Assembly: GCA_022842595.1 (NCBI GenBank)
Contig: JALHPF010000006.1
Location: forward strand, 62,001 to 126,000
DNA length: 64,000 nucleotides
Reading direction: 5' to 3'
Source: Rubrivivax sp.
GTDB taxonomy: Bacteria > Pseudomonadota > Gammaproteobacteria > Burkholderiales > Burkholderiaceae_C
Both the position numbers and the translations under genes were made by a program. The notes beneath the pieces are model-generated. The model saw only the letters and a program-made list of their open reading frames with translations. It was not told the DNA's origin and made no database searches. This document shows, in pieces, positions 35,413-44,195 of this stretch; position 1 is the first letter of the stretch, and every line of letters begins with the position of its first letter.

Positions 35413-35826
35413 TCAAGGGGTTTGGCTGGCGTAGCGTAATGGCTGGCGTTGCAGCGGAACCCACCACCAGACCGCCAGCACCAGCGCGCCGAAGGCGCTG
35501 TAGACCGCCGCAAAGACGGCCATCGGTGCCTCGTAGAACAGCAGCCGGCCCACCCAGTGGCCGATGAAGCTGTTGCCGCCATAGCCCGCTTCACCGCCCT
35601 GCACGCGCAGCCAGGATTCCAGCAGCGTCAGCGGGCAGAGCTGCCCCAGCCAGGCTTGCATGATGACGATGCCCAGCAGCGCCCCGTGCAGCAGGCGGAA
35701 CTTCAGGCCGTTGACGACCGGCCAGCCCCGCCAGTGCCCCAGCACCGACAGCAGCGGTCCGGCGGTGACGAACAACACCACGGCCAGGTGCAGCAGCAGC
35801 ACGGCGTCGGCGAGCCACCGGAACAT
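35413..35826 (-). CDS. DUF2784 membrane protein
   Basis: A 137-residue protein with about four membrane helices: LADAVLLLHLAVVLFVTAGPLL, then KFRLLHGALLGIVIMQAWLGQLCPLT and LTLLESWLR, the DUF2784 signature. Function unknown. The ATG at 35826 was preferred over a GTG two codons upstream. It begins 24 bases after the stop of the giant CHAT/hydrolase gene and is probably in the same transcript. Confidence 0.85.
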   Translation of the reverse strand: MFRWLADAVLLLHLAVVLFVTAGPLLSVLGHWRGWPVVNGLKFRLLHGALLGIVIMQAWLGQLCPLTLLESWLRVQGGEAGYGGNSFIGHWVGRLLFYEAPMAVFAAVYSAFGALVLAVWWWVPLQRQPLRYASQTP

Positions 35827-35850
35827 CCACACGGGGGTCGTCCCGGGTGC

Positions 35851-38800
35851 TCAGGTGGCCGTGCCGGGTTGGCGCCCGGCGCGTTCGTTCAGCCAGTCCA
35901 GCAGCCGCCGGGCCTGGGCCGCTTCGGCACCGCCGTGCTGCCTGGCGTGGGGCGTGAGCAGGAAGTCGCCCTGGTCGGCCACCGTGGCCCAGTAGCCGCG
36001 CGAGCCCACGCGGGTGTGCAGTTCGGCATAGCGGTCGAGCAGGCGTTCGGCGGCGACCGCGAGCTTTCGTTCGGCCAGGGCCTGCAGCAGGTCGATCTCG
36101 ATGAGCCCGGCGTAGCACCAGAAGTCCGGGTCCTGCAGCGACTTGTGCTGCAGGCTGCGGCGCGAGCCGGCCAGCAGGCCCGGGTCCAGCGCGGCGTGGC
36201 GCGTGCCGGCCTGCAGCACCAGGTCGATGGCGAGTTCGTTCATGGCCGGGTAGAACAGCTCGGGCGACTGCTCCTGCAAGGCCAAGGCGCTGGCTGCCCG
36301 ATACGCCGTCCGCGCGGCTTCCAGCTGGGCTGTCTCGCCGGCAGCGTCGTCCAGCAGGCGTTCCAGCAGGGCCAGGCGTTTGTGGGCCGAGCCGACGAGG
36401 CTGTGCCGTTCCAGCGTCGGCAGCAGGTTGGCCAGCAGGCTGAGCTCGCGCACGGCCTGCATCAGGTCGGCTCGCGAGGCGGCGGCCACGGCCGCGCGCT
36501 GCGGTGGCGGAGCTTCGCGCACACGGTCCCAGGCGAGACGCGCGCGGAGGTTGCCGAGTTGTTCCTGTGCCCGCATCGAAGCGCTGCCGTCGTTGCTGCG
36601 GATGGCCTTTTCGTACCAGGCGATGGCCGTGTCGGTCTCGCCGCCTTCCTGGTAGCCCAGGGCCAGGGCTTCGGCAATGGCACCCATGCCGCCCCACAGG
36701 CCGGCGAAGCGGGCGTCCAGGTGGCGCACCTTTTCCAGCAGGGTATCGCGCTGCCCGCCCATGTAGCGCCGCTGCACCACCACTTCCTCGAGCGCCAGCG
36801 CCAGTGCCAGGGGCGAGGCCACGCCATCGAATTCGTCGCGTGGCGCCAAGGGGGCGGCCAGCGCATCGGCAGCGCTCTGGCGATAGGTCCAGTTCGGGTC
36901 TCCGTAGCACTGGTAGGCCGCCCAGGTGTTGCTGCGCGGGTTGGCCAGCCAGGCGGCTTCGCGCGCACGCGCCACGGCGGTGATGAAGGGCTGCCGGTTC
37001 AGCAGCTGGGCGTAGAAGGTGGTGGCGAAGATCTCGGCGGGCTCGTCGTCCACGGCCCAGCCGGCGGCAATGACGCAGCGCACGCCGGTCTCGATCAGCG
37101 AGTCGGCCAGACCGTAGGCGAAGTCGGCGCGGTCGAAGGGGCCGCGGCGCCGGGCCTTCAGCGCTTCCTGTTCGTCGGGTGCGGCCAGATGGCAGCAGTT
37201 GACGAACACCAGCTCGGGCACGGTGCGCATGCTGCGTACCTCGTCGGGGCCGAGAAAGGTGCCGTCGGACAGCACGACGCCGCCTTTGTGCACGAGCTTG
37301 CTGCGGTCCTTCTCGTCGCGCAGCACCGGCTCGCCATGGCCGGCGATGTGGACGATGCGGTAGCGGCGCTCGAACAGTGCGTTGATCACCTGCGATGCCG
37401 TCGGCTGGGTCAGCAGCGCCTTGACGCGGTCGGCAGGCACGGCACCGTTCTCGCGCAGCTTCGCCGCCACGGCCTTGGCCTCGCGCGCGGCGCCGGGCAG
37501 GCGCGCATAGCGATCGTCGGTGCATAGTGGCTCGCCGATGACGAGCACACTGTCGTCGGGGTTGGCGTCCTGCACCTGCTGGCGGTAGCTGTCCTTGCGC
37601 AGCTTGCGCAGCAGCTGGGTGCGGATGGCCCAGGGGCGCTCGGCGAGCTGTCCCGGGCGCGGCTGGCGGTCGGTCTGGGTGTCCAGCAGCTCCCAGGGGA
37701 TCGGCGCCGTCTTTTCGTCCAGCTCCAGCAGCATGCGGCTGGTGCCGCTGAGGAAGGGCTCCACCTCGGGCGGCACCAGCAGCTGGAAGAGGGTGCGGCC
37801 AAGCTGGGCGTTGCTGTCGTCCATCCGGCTGTCGCGCGAGGCCTTGCTCACGAGTTCCCGCAGCAGCCTGCCCTGCGTCGACTGCGCGCGCACTTCGGTG
37901 CGCGCACGCTTGGTGTCCAGGGTGAAGGCGATGGTGTCGTCGCCGGCCGAGGTGGCGGTGATGAAGTCGTAGTCCGTGCCGCGGTAGCCGCTGTCGATCT
38001 GCCGGCGCAGCGGCCCCACGCCGCTGGCGATGGTGGGGGCGATGTCGTAGTCGCCAGGCGATGCGGTCGCCAGCACCTGCAGGCCGTGCCAGGCGTCGGA
38101 GGCGCGTTCGAGGTACAGCTCGACCAGCGTCAGCCTCGTGACCACCGGCCACCCGCGTTCGCTGTCGCCAGCAGCCAGGCGCAGGTTGGCGTCGCGAACG
38201 CCCTGGGCGATGGCGCGTGCCGCGTTGCTGGCGTTCATGCCGCTGCCGCCGCTGCCCATCAGCGTGGCTGACAGTTCCATGTGTGCGGGCGCGCCGCCGC
38301 GGGCTTCGGCCTGGCGCTGGGCCCAGGCCATCACGCCCTGGCGCACGGTGCGGGTCAGCCGTTCTTCGCTGAGCATGCCTTCGTCGCCCAGGCCGACGAC
38401 GACGACGGCCCCGGGGCGCGGTGCAGCCCAGGGGTTGTCGGGGTCCTGGCGCGCGTTCATGAAGATCTGATGCGAGCCAGGCTCGTCCGGGTACAGACCC
38501 GCTTCGAGCGAGGCCTTCATCGTGCCGCCGATGAGGCGGTTCACCGCCCCTTCGGTGCCGGTGAGGATGAGCGAGCGCGAATGCCCCACCATCAGTGGCG
38601 TGCGCACGAAGCTCAGGTTGCCGTTGAGCACCGTCACCTGCAGGGCCGCCGCGCGCGGGCGCTGCGGGGCGGCGTCTTCGAGCCGGCCTTGCAGGAACAC
38701 CGCCTGCTGCCCCGTGGCCGGCACGGGCAGGCTGGGTGCCCGTGAAGGCCGGCTGCTGACATGCGCCACCGCCGGCACGGCCACCGCCTCGGCGCCGCTG

Positions 38801-41457
38801 CGCGCCGTGGTCGCCGACGGCAGGGCGAGCGTGGGCAGCCGCGCCGTTTCGCCGCGCTCGAGCAGCTCGACGAAGGCCTCGAAGGCCGACGCCTTGTCGG
38901 GCAGGCTGCCGTGTTCGGTGTCGAGCGTCCAGGTGCGCACGCCGGGCAGCAGGGCCGAGCCCAGCGTCACCCGGCCGTCGCCGCCGTCCACGGCGTCCTG
39001 GTAGACGAAGCCCTGCTCGCCCACTGCATAACCGTCGGGCGTGAACTTGGCGCGGCCCACCACCAGGGCCAGCTTGTCGGCGAATGTCTTGAGATCACCC
39101 TCGCGCTGCTTGTCCAGCCGTTCACGCAGCGCCCGCGCCTGGTCCAGCACCCGCTGCGGCGGCAGGCCCCAGGTGTAGGCAGCCTCGGGCGTTTCGCCAT
39201 TGCTGGTGTGCCACCAGTTGCGATCCTGCACGAACTTCAGGTCGGCCTCGGCCAGTGCGCGCCAGGTGCCTTCCTGGTCCAGGCCCTGGTCCAGAAGGCC
39301 GGCCTGCAGCTGGATGAAGCCGGGCATCTCGGCCATCCACTGGCGCGCCTGCTTGTCGCGCAGCGGGCTGCCGAAACTGGCCAGCGCATTGCCGAAGGTG
39401 TCGTCGCCCGACAGGCACTGCATCGGCGCCCAGCTGCCGCCATTGGGCGTGCCCAGCATCACCAGGCGCGCGCCGGGGCGCTGCATCAGCCGCGCCCATA
39501 CCTGCGGCCGCTCGAGCTGCATCGTGCGCGCGACCACGCCGCCCATCGAATGGGCGAGCAGCCTGACCGGCTGGCCACTGGCATTGCGCGCGTCGAGTGC
39601 GGCCGTCACCGCTTCGGCCAGCCGTCGCGCTTCCTCTTCGATGGGACGGCGCCAGTCGAAACTGAATTCGAAGACCTCGTGGCTGTCGGCCAGGTGCTCG
39701 ATGAGGTCGTCGTAGCTCAGGCCGATGGGCCCGTCTGGCTGCACGCCGTCGGCGCGGCCGGGTTCGTAGCGCAGCTTGGCCAGACCGCCGATCAGCCGCA
39801 GGCTGAGCCAGATGCGCTTGTCGCCCACGCGCAGATGGCTGCCCAGGATGCCTGGCAGCACGAACACCGCCGGCCGCTCGCTGGCCGCCCGGCCGTCCTT
39901 CGCAGCACGCGGCGCGCGACTGCCACCGCTGTCCTGTCCGGCCCAGGACAGCGGGCCGATGAGCCCGAAACCCGGCGGCTGCGCCTGCGTGAGCCCGGCC
40001 ACCACCGCCTGCACCGTGCGTTCGTTGGCGAAGTAGGCGAAGTGCGTGACCTTGCCGCCCTGATCCAGCAGGAACTGCGCGCCGCCCTCGCGCGGCGCGC
40101 CGCCGTACATCGAGCGCGTGTGCACGACGATGTCGTTGTCGGTCCAGTAGAAGGCGTCGGCCAGCAGCGTCTTCAGCCAGGTGCCGACGCTGTCGCCCTG
40201 CAGGTCGCCGGCGACCACGCGCAGTTCGCCGGCGACGGGCTCCTCGGTGCCGTTCAGCCAGTTCAACAGCGGGGCGTCCGGGATCATCGCGGCCAGGCCT
40301 GGCAGCTCGGTCGGGTCGGCGCGGCGGCGGGCCACTTCGGACAGGAAGTCCAGGAGCTCCGGGGCCACCGGCACGGCGGCCAGTTCCAGCGTCCACTTCA
40401 GCACCGAGAGGTAGGCGTCAAGCCGCTGGCTGGCCAGCAGGGTGCCGCGAGCCGGGCAGGCCACACGCACGACGCGGTCCACGGCGATGCCCTTCTTCTT
40501 CACCGCCGATGCCAGGGCGCGCAGGTCGCGCCTCTGCTGTTCGTAGGCCGGGCCGTCGAAGTGCGCCAGGTCTTCGGGCATCAGCGTCGGCCGCGCGCAC
40601 ACGCGGGCCAAGACCTCGGCCACGAGCCCGCCGCGCGAATGCGTGGCCAGGTGCAGGCGCACGCCATCGGGCAGGGCCTGGACCAGCGTCAACGCGTTGG
40701 CGATCGGGCTGGCCCCGATGGTGGGGTGGTCGAGCGCGTAGACGCGCTGCTCGTAGTGCGCAAACAGGTCGCGCACCGCCTGCGGGTGCTGCACCCACAT
40801 CTTGCCGAAGGTGCTGACGGTGTCGACAAAGGTGCCGTGGATCAGCACCAGCAGCGGCTGCTTGGCCGGGTCGGCCGGTGCTGGCAGGGCCGCGCGCAGC
40901 CGGCCGCTGCCTTTCAGCGGCGTCAGCGCCTGTGGCGAAAGTTCGTAGACACCGGCCTCGACCTGGCCGTCGACCTTCTTCACCACCTGGCTGGCGACGA
41001 AATCGACCGCCCGGTCGCGCACCAGCCCGGTGACGACCTCGAACGCCGACAAGAGCACCTGCCCGAGGAAGCCGCCGCTGCGCGAGGGCGCCGCCTGCTC
41101 CAGCCCCTGCCAGCGCAGCTGGGCGCTGACCTGGACTTCGCCCTCGTCGCTGCCCGCGGCGCGGGCGGCGCTGCGCGTGGCGCCGCCTTGCCCGCGCATC
41201 AGCGCCGCGGCGGTGGCCGGGTGCAGCGTGAGCACCGGGCCGCCAGCGATGTGCAGCACCACCACGTCTTCGCCAGGTACTGCGGTCACGCGCACTGCGT
41301 CGCCACCGCGGTGGGCGGCCACCAGCACCCGGGCCTTCACATGGCCGGGGCCATCGGGGGCCGGCGGCGGCGGCGTGCCGATGTTGCCGCTGCGGCTGGC
41401 GCCATCCTGGCGCACACCGGGGATGACGAAGGTGATGGGGGCTTCGGCTTTGGGCAT
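35851..41457 (-). CDS. Giant CHAT protease with two alpha/beta-hydrolase (lipase-like) domains and TPR-like tail
   Basis: A 1868-residue protein without signal peptide or membrane segment. Order: residues 1-200 beta-rich; hydrolase 1 (about 200-475) with LVLIHGTF, Ser274 in THSRGG, Asp442 and His472; hydrolase 2 (about 530-860), LCAT/PGAP1-like, with FVLPGILGSHL, Ser637 in AHSMGG, Asp827 in GDGRV and His849; a domain at about 930-1130 resembling the N-terminal fold of M17 peptidases (VTVLNGNL...VVVGLG); a CHAT caspase-like domain (about 1240-1530) with IPWELLD, His1374 in HIAGHGE and Cys1422 in VNCCHLA; then TPR-like helices (about 1590-1860, AIAWYEKAIRSND). Both triads and the His/Cys pair are intact. 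CHAT is a clan-CD protease seen in bacterial immune and cell-death effectors. The combination with two lipase-like domains is the striking point; function is inferred only. Confidence 0.85.
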   Translation of the reverse strand: MPKAEAPITFVIPGVRQDGASRSGNIGTPPPPAPDGPGHVKARVLVAAHRGGDAVRVTAVPGEDVVVLHIAGGPVLTLHPATAAALMRGQGGATRSAARAAGSDEGEVQVSAQLRWQGLEQAAPSRSGGFLGQVLLSAFEVVTGLVRDRAVDFVASQVVKKVDGQVEAGVYELSPQALTPLKGSGRLRAALPAPADPAKQPLLVLIHGTFVDTVSTFGKMWVQHPQAVRDLFAHYEQRVYALDHPTIGASPIANALTLVQALPDGVRLHLATHSRGGLVAEVLARVCARPTLMPEDLAHFDGPAYEQQRRDLRALASAVKKKGIAVDRVVRVACPARGTLLASQRLDAYLSVLKWTLELAAVPVAPELLDFLSEVARRRADPTELPGLAAMIPDAPLLNWLNGTEEPVAGELRVVAGDLQGDSVGTWLKTLLADAFYWTDNDIVVHTRSMYGGAPREGGAQFLLDQGGKVTHFAYFANERTVQAVVAGLTQAQPPGFGLIGPLSWAGQDSGGSRAPRAAKDGRAASERPAVFVLPGILGSHLRVGDKRIWLSLRLIGGLAKLRYEPGRADGVQPDGPIGLSYDDLIEHLADSHEVFEFSFDWRRPIEEEARRLAEAVTAALDARNASGQPVRLLAHSMGGVVARTMQLERPQVWARLMQRPGARLVMLGTPNGGSWAPMQCLSGDDTFGNALASFGSPLRDKQARQWMAEMPGFIQLQAGLLDQGLDQEGTWRALAEADLKFVQDRNWWHTSNGETPEAAYTWGLPPQRVLDQARALRERLDKQREGDLKTFADKLALVVGRAKFTPDGYAVGEQGFVYQDAVDGGDGRVTLGSALLPGVRTWTLDTEHGSLPDKASAFEAFVELLERGETARLPTLALPSATTARSGAEAVAVPAVAHVSSRPSRAPSLPVPATGQQAVFLQGRLEDAAPQRPRAAALQVTVLNGNLSFVRTPLMVGHSRSLILTGTEGAVNRLIGGTMKASLEAGLYPDEPGSHQIFMNARQDPDNPWAAPRPGAVVVVGLGDEGMLSEERLTRTVRQGVMAWAQRQAEARGGAPAHMELSATLMGSGGSGMNASNAARAIAQGVRDANLRLAAGDSERGWPVVTRLTLVELYLERASDAWHGLQVLATASPGDYDIAPTIASGVGPLRRQIDSGYRGTDYDFITATSAGDDTIAFTLDTKRARTEVRAQSTQGRLLRELVSKASRDSRMDDSNAQLGRTLFQLLVPPEVEPFLSGTSRMLLELDEKTAPIPWELLDTQTDRQPRPGQLAERPWAIRTQLLRKLRKDSYRQQVQDANPDDSVLVIGEPLCTDDRYARLPGAAREAKAVAAKLRENGAVPADRVKALLTQPTASQVINALFERRYRIVHIAGHGEPVLRDEKDRSKLVHKGGVVLSDGTFLGPDEVRSMRTVPELVFVNCCHLAAPDEQEALKARRRGPFDRADFAYGLADSLIETGVRCVIAAGWAVDDEPAEIFATTFYAQLLNRQPFITAVARAREAAWLANPRSNTWAAYQCYGDPNWTYRQSAADALAAPLAPRDEFDGVASPLALALALEEVVVQRRYMGGQRDTLLEKVRHLDARFAGLWGGMGAIAEALALGYQEGGETDTAIAWYEKAIRSNDGSASMRAQEQLGNLRARLAWDRVREAPPPQRAAVAAASRADLMQAVRELSLLANLLPTLERHSLVGSAHKRLALLERLLDDAAGETAQLEAARTAYRAASALALQEQSPELFYPAMNELAIDLVLQAGTRHAALDPGLLAGSRRSLQHKSLQDPDFWCYAGLIEIDLLQALAERKLAVAAERLLDRYAELHTRVGSRGYWATVADQGDFLLTPHARQHGGAEAAQARRLLDWLNERAGRQPGTAT

Positions 41458-41535
41458 CGCTGTGCAGACTCGGGCCTCGGGGCGCTGAGCATCGACGCAA
41501 AGCCCGGCCGCGGCAAGCCAGGGTCTTCAGCCGGG

Positions 41536-42138
41536 TTAGGGATGCGCGGCCGGCGGCCCGTCGTCGACGGCGCGGGCGTCGAGCCAGAAACCGGCGCGGA
41601 TTTCTGCATGCGTCAGCCGCAGCACCTCCACGGGCGTCACGCCGCGCAGCACACCCAGCCGGGCCGCGGCGGCGTAGCTCAGGTCGATGACGCGGCCATC
41701 GACGAACGGCCCGCGGTCGTTCACGCGCACCACGATCTCGCGGCCATTGGCCGGGTTGCGCACGCGCGCATAGCTGGGAATCGGCATCGTCTTGTGGGCT
41801 GCCGTCATGCCCAGCATGTCGAAGGGTTCACCGCTGCTCGTCGGCCGGCCGTGGAACTTGCTGCCGTACCAGGAAGCGCCGCCGACCTCGCGCAGCGGCA
41901 CGTCGGCGGTCAGCGGCACGTAGCGCTGGCCGAAGACCTCATAAGGCTTGTTCGGGCCGCCCTGGCGGATGGGTTCCACGCGCGGCACCGCGTCGGGCGT
42001 TTTCTCGACACCTGGCGGGGGGTTCGGCGGCGGCCCGTCGCGGCCAGGCGAACCCGTCCTGGGGCCGGCGCAGGCGGCGAGCAGCAGCGCCAGGCCGGCG
42101 CTGGCCAGCAGGCGGGGGGTTCGGTTCGACAGCGTCAT
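41536..42138 (-). CDS. rlpA: Septal ring lytic transglycosylase RlpA-like lipoprotein
   Basis: A 200-residue lipoprotein: signal peptide ending LALLLAAC with Cys22 or 23 as the lipidation site, a Pro/Gly-rich linker, and a double-psi beta-barrel with GGASWYGSKFHGRPTSSGEPFDM, the acidic residue, and RVNDRGPFVDGRVIDLSYAAA. RlpA cleaves denuded glycan strands at the septum. The SPOR domain found in many RlpA proteins is absent, so septal targeting would need another route. It starts 25 bases from the end of the decayed depolymerase and precedes the CHAT gene by 78 bases. Confidence 0.9.
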   Translation of the reverse strand: MTLSNRTPRLLASAGLALLLAACAGPRTGSPGRDGPPPNPPPGVEKTPDAVPRVEPIRQGGPNKPYEVFGQRYVPLTADVPLREVGGASWYGSKFHGRPTSSGEPFDMLGMTAAHKTMPIPSYARVRNPANGREIVVRVNDRGPFVDGRVIDLSYAAAARLGVLRGVTPVEVLRLTHAEIRAGFWLDARAVDDGPPAAHP

Positions 42139-42183
42139 CTTCAGCCCGGATTCTGACCAAACCCGGGCAGCCCCAGCCGGGCC

Positions 42184-42613
42184 CTACTGCGAGACGTGGA
42201 TCACGTCGCGCACCAGCGGGTCGATGTGGTTCTGCCAGCGCTTGCCGCTGAACACGCCGTAGTGCCCAAAGTTCGGCTGCACATAGTGCGTGCGCATGCA
42301 GGGCCGCAGGCTGCTCGCCGCGCGGCAGGGCGTATTCCTGGAGGACCAGGCGCACGGTCTCCAGGTAGAAGTCGGCGGCGAGGTCGGCCACGGCCATGTA
42401 GTCCTGGTAGAAAGTGCGCGTGACCTCGGCCTTGTCGAATCCGCGCTCGACCAGGTGCTGGCACTAGCCTCGGAAGGCGTCGAAGTGGCGTTGGCGGTTC
42501 ATGCGCATGAAGGCCGAGAGCTGCACGAAGCCGGGATGGACGCGCCGCCTGCCGCCGGCGTGGCGCCAGGGCACGGTGCCGATCAGGTTCTTCTCGAATC
42601 CAGCTCGTTTCAT
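42184..42613 (-). pseudogene. Decayed intracellular polyhydroxyalkanoate depolymerase (C-terminal remnant)
   Basis: Minus-strand translation from 42613 gives AGFEKNLIGTVPWRHAGG, VHPGFVQLSAFMRMN, then an in-frame TAG (about 42464-42466), then CQHLVERGFDKAEVTRTFYQDYMAV and DFYLETVRLVLQEYALPRGE. These match the C-terminal third of PHB depolymerases (FYDEY-type and AEFYLQTV-type motifs). After PRGE about 65 residues are missing, and a frame change leads to THYVQPNFGHYGVFSGKRW and a stop at 42184. The N-terminal half, including the catalytic serine, is gone. The gene is therefore broken by truncation, a nonsense codon, an internal deletion and a frameshift. Confidence 0.8.
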
Positions 42614-42659
42614 CTGAATGGTCGACGAACGGGGCCCTTCGATACCGGTCGTCGCGGAG

Positions 42660-42697
42660 TTGACGGTGTAAGTCTACATATATAGACTTTGTGCATG
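42660..42697 (+). promoter_or_regulatory. PadR gene promoter with near-perfect palindromic operator
   Basis: AAGTCTA-CATATA-TAGACTT (42670-42689) is a palindrome with 7-bp arms and an AT-rich centre, a class of site used by PadR-family repressors. A TTGACG (42660-42665) lies upstream and TATA-rich -10 options lie inside the palindrome. The arms end 5 bases before the padR ATG (42695), leaving no room for a normal ribosome site, so the mRNA may be leaderless. Autorepression is inferred. Confidence 0.65.
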
Positions 42698-43015
42698 AAC
42701 CGCAGTCGAGCCCTGTCTCCCCAAGCCCTGGCCGTTGTCGCCGTGCTGGCCGCTACCGACGACTGGCGCCACGGCTACGACGTCATGGCGCAGGCCGGGG
42801 TGAAGTCCGGCACGCTGTACCCGTTGTTGATGCGGCTGGAAGCCCAGGGGCTGCTGCAGGCGCGCTGGGTGGACTCGCCTCAGGCCGGACGACCGCCTCG
42901 GCACGTCTACAGGTTGACAGAGGCAGGGCGCGACTGGGTGACCTCGCTGGCGGAGCCCCTGGCAGCCCTGCGAGCCCGATCCATTCCTTTGCGCACCGCG
43001 AAGGCCCGTCTGTGA
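42695..43015 (+). CDS. PadR family transcriptional regulator
   Basis: A 106-residue winged-helix protein: LSPQALAVVAVLAATDDWRHGYDVM, then VKSGTLYPLLMRLEAQGLLQARW and GRPPRHVYRLTEAGRDW, the classical PadR pattern (SGTLYPLL recognition helix, wing with PPRHVY). It lacks the long C-terminal dimer helix of larger PadRs. The ATG at 42695 is preferred over a TTG two codons earlier that lies in the operator. Its stop overlaps the GTG of the next gene (GTGA), so the two are coupled; such regulator-membrane-protein pairs are common. Confidence 0.9.
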   Translation: MNRSRALSPQALAVVAVLAATDDWRHGYDVMAQAGVKSGTLYPLLMRLEAQGLLQARWVDSPQAGRPPRHVYRLTEAGRDWVTSLAEPLAALRARSIPLRTAKARL

Positions 43016-44115
43016 GGCGCCCGTCGTCCGCCTGGGCACTGGCGCTTGCCAGCCGCCTGCTGATGCGTACGGCAGTCCGGCTGTTGGGCGCGCGGCAAGC
43101 GGCCTGGGCCCAGGCGATGCAGGCCGAAGTGGCGTCTGTCGGCAGCGAGCGCATGGCGCTGGCGTTCGCCTGGGGTTGCCTCTGTACAGCGCTCGGCCAC
43201 GCGCTCGCGGCCGCCCGTGGCGGCTTGGCGCTGGTCCACAACGCCGGTGTGCTGACCTGTGCGCTCGCCGTGCTGGCCGGCTGCCTTTTCATGCACAGCG
43301 CTGGCGCGCCAGGCCACTACGTGTGGATGAACCTGCTGTCGCTGGCCTTTGCAGTCGCTACTTTCCGCCTGCTGCCGCGGCGGCGGCTGCAAGCCGACGA
43401 GCGGCTGCGCGCCAAGCTGTCTTTCGCACTGGGTGCACTGCTGCTCATCGCCGGCTTGGGCCAGGCATCCACAGGGGCTTCCGCGTGGCTGCAAGTCGGG
43501 CCCGTTCCCTTGAACCTGGCCTGGCTGCTGCTGCCTGCGCTGCTGGTGGTCTCCGACGTGCGGCCCCAGTCCGCCGCCCGACCCTGGGCCCTGGGCGGCC
43601 TTCTGATGGCGTGCGGCACGCTCGCGCTGCAGGCCGATGCCTTGTTGATGGGGCTGGTCGCGGCTGTGCTCGGCGTGCGTGCCTGGCATCAAAGAAGTTG
43701 CGCCCTGGCGCTGCTGGCATTGGCGTCCTCAGTCATGGCGGCACACTTTGGCCAAGCCTGGCAGGCACCGCAGGCCCTGGCCTTTGTCGATCAGGTCGTG
43801 CAGCACGGCTTTGAACAGAACTTGGCAACTGGCCTGGCTCTGGCGCTGCTGCAAGTGCTGCCGCTGTGGCCCGCGTTGCGCCACCGCCAGGCGCGTCTGC
43901 ACGGCCTTGTGTGGGGGCTGCTGGTGGCCCTGTCGCTGCCCGGCTGGTTGCCCTCGCCGCTGGTGGGTTATGGTGGCAGCTTCATCGCTGGCTATCTGCT
44001 GAGCCTGGCCCTGCTGGCCGGCGACACCGCCGAACGCCCCAGCGCCAGCCCACGGCCCGCAGCGGCCTGCCGTCGCCGGGCCCCACCGACTTGGCCCCGC
44101 TCGGGCCTGACCTGA
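43012..44115 (+). CDS. Multi-pass membrane protein downstream of PadR
   Basis: A 367-residue protein starting at GTG (43012) inside the PadR stop. The N-terminal cytosolic segment RRPSSAWALALASRLLMRT, with RQAAWAQAMQAEVASV, resembles the amphipathic leader seen in membrane proteins paired with PadR-like regulators. About nine or ten hydrophobic helices follow from residue 50, and a Pro/Arg-rich tail closes the chain. No transporter motif was recognised. It is likely controlled by the adjacent PadR. Function unknown. Confidence 0.72.
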   Translation: MRRPSSAWALALASRLLMRTAVRLLGARQAAWAQAMQAEVASVGSERMALAFAWGCLCTALGHALAAARGGLALVHNAGVLTCALAVLAGCLFMHSAGAPGHYVWMNLLSLAFAVATFRLLPRRRLQADERLRAKLSFALGALLLIAGLGQASTGASAWLQVGPVPLNLAWLLLPALLVVSDVRPQSAARPWALGGLLMACGTLALQADALLMGLVAAVLGVRAWHQRSCALALLALASSVMAAHFGQAWQAPQALAFVDQVVQHGFEQNLATGLALALLQVLPLWPALRHRQARLHGLVWGLLVALSLPGWLPSPLVGYGGSFIAGYLLSLALLAGDTAERPSASPRPAAACRRRAPPTWPRSGLT

Positions 44116-44195
44116 CCCCCCCCACCCGGCTGCACCACCGGTGCCCTGCGGTGGCGGCCGCCGCATGCTCAAACCTCGAACAGGAGAACCCGCAT

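Noticed and set aside
38761..42156. A long plus-strand open frame (about 1130 codons) opposite the CHAT gene
   Set aside because: It is His/Gly/Arg/Ala-rich without family motifs and is the expected antisense shadow of a GC-rich gene; the minus-strand frame has clear domains.
42201..42464. An 87-codon minus-strand frame in the depolymerase remnant
   Set aside because: It is out of frame with the depolymerase-like motifs and is a by-product of the GC-rich remnant, not a gene.
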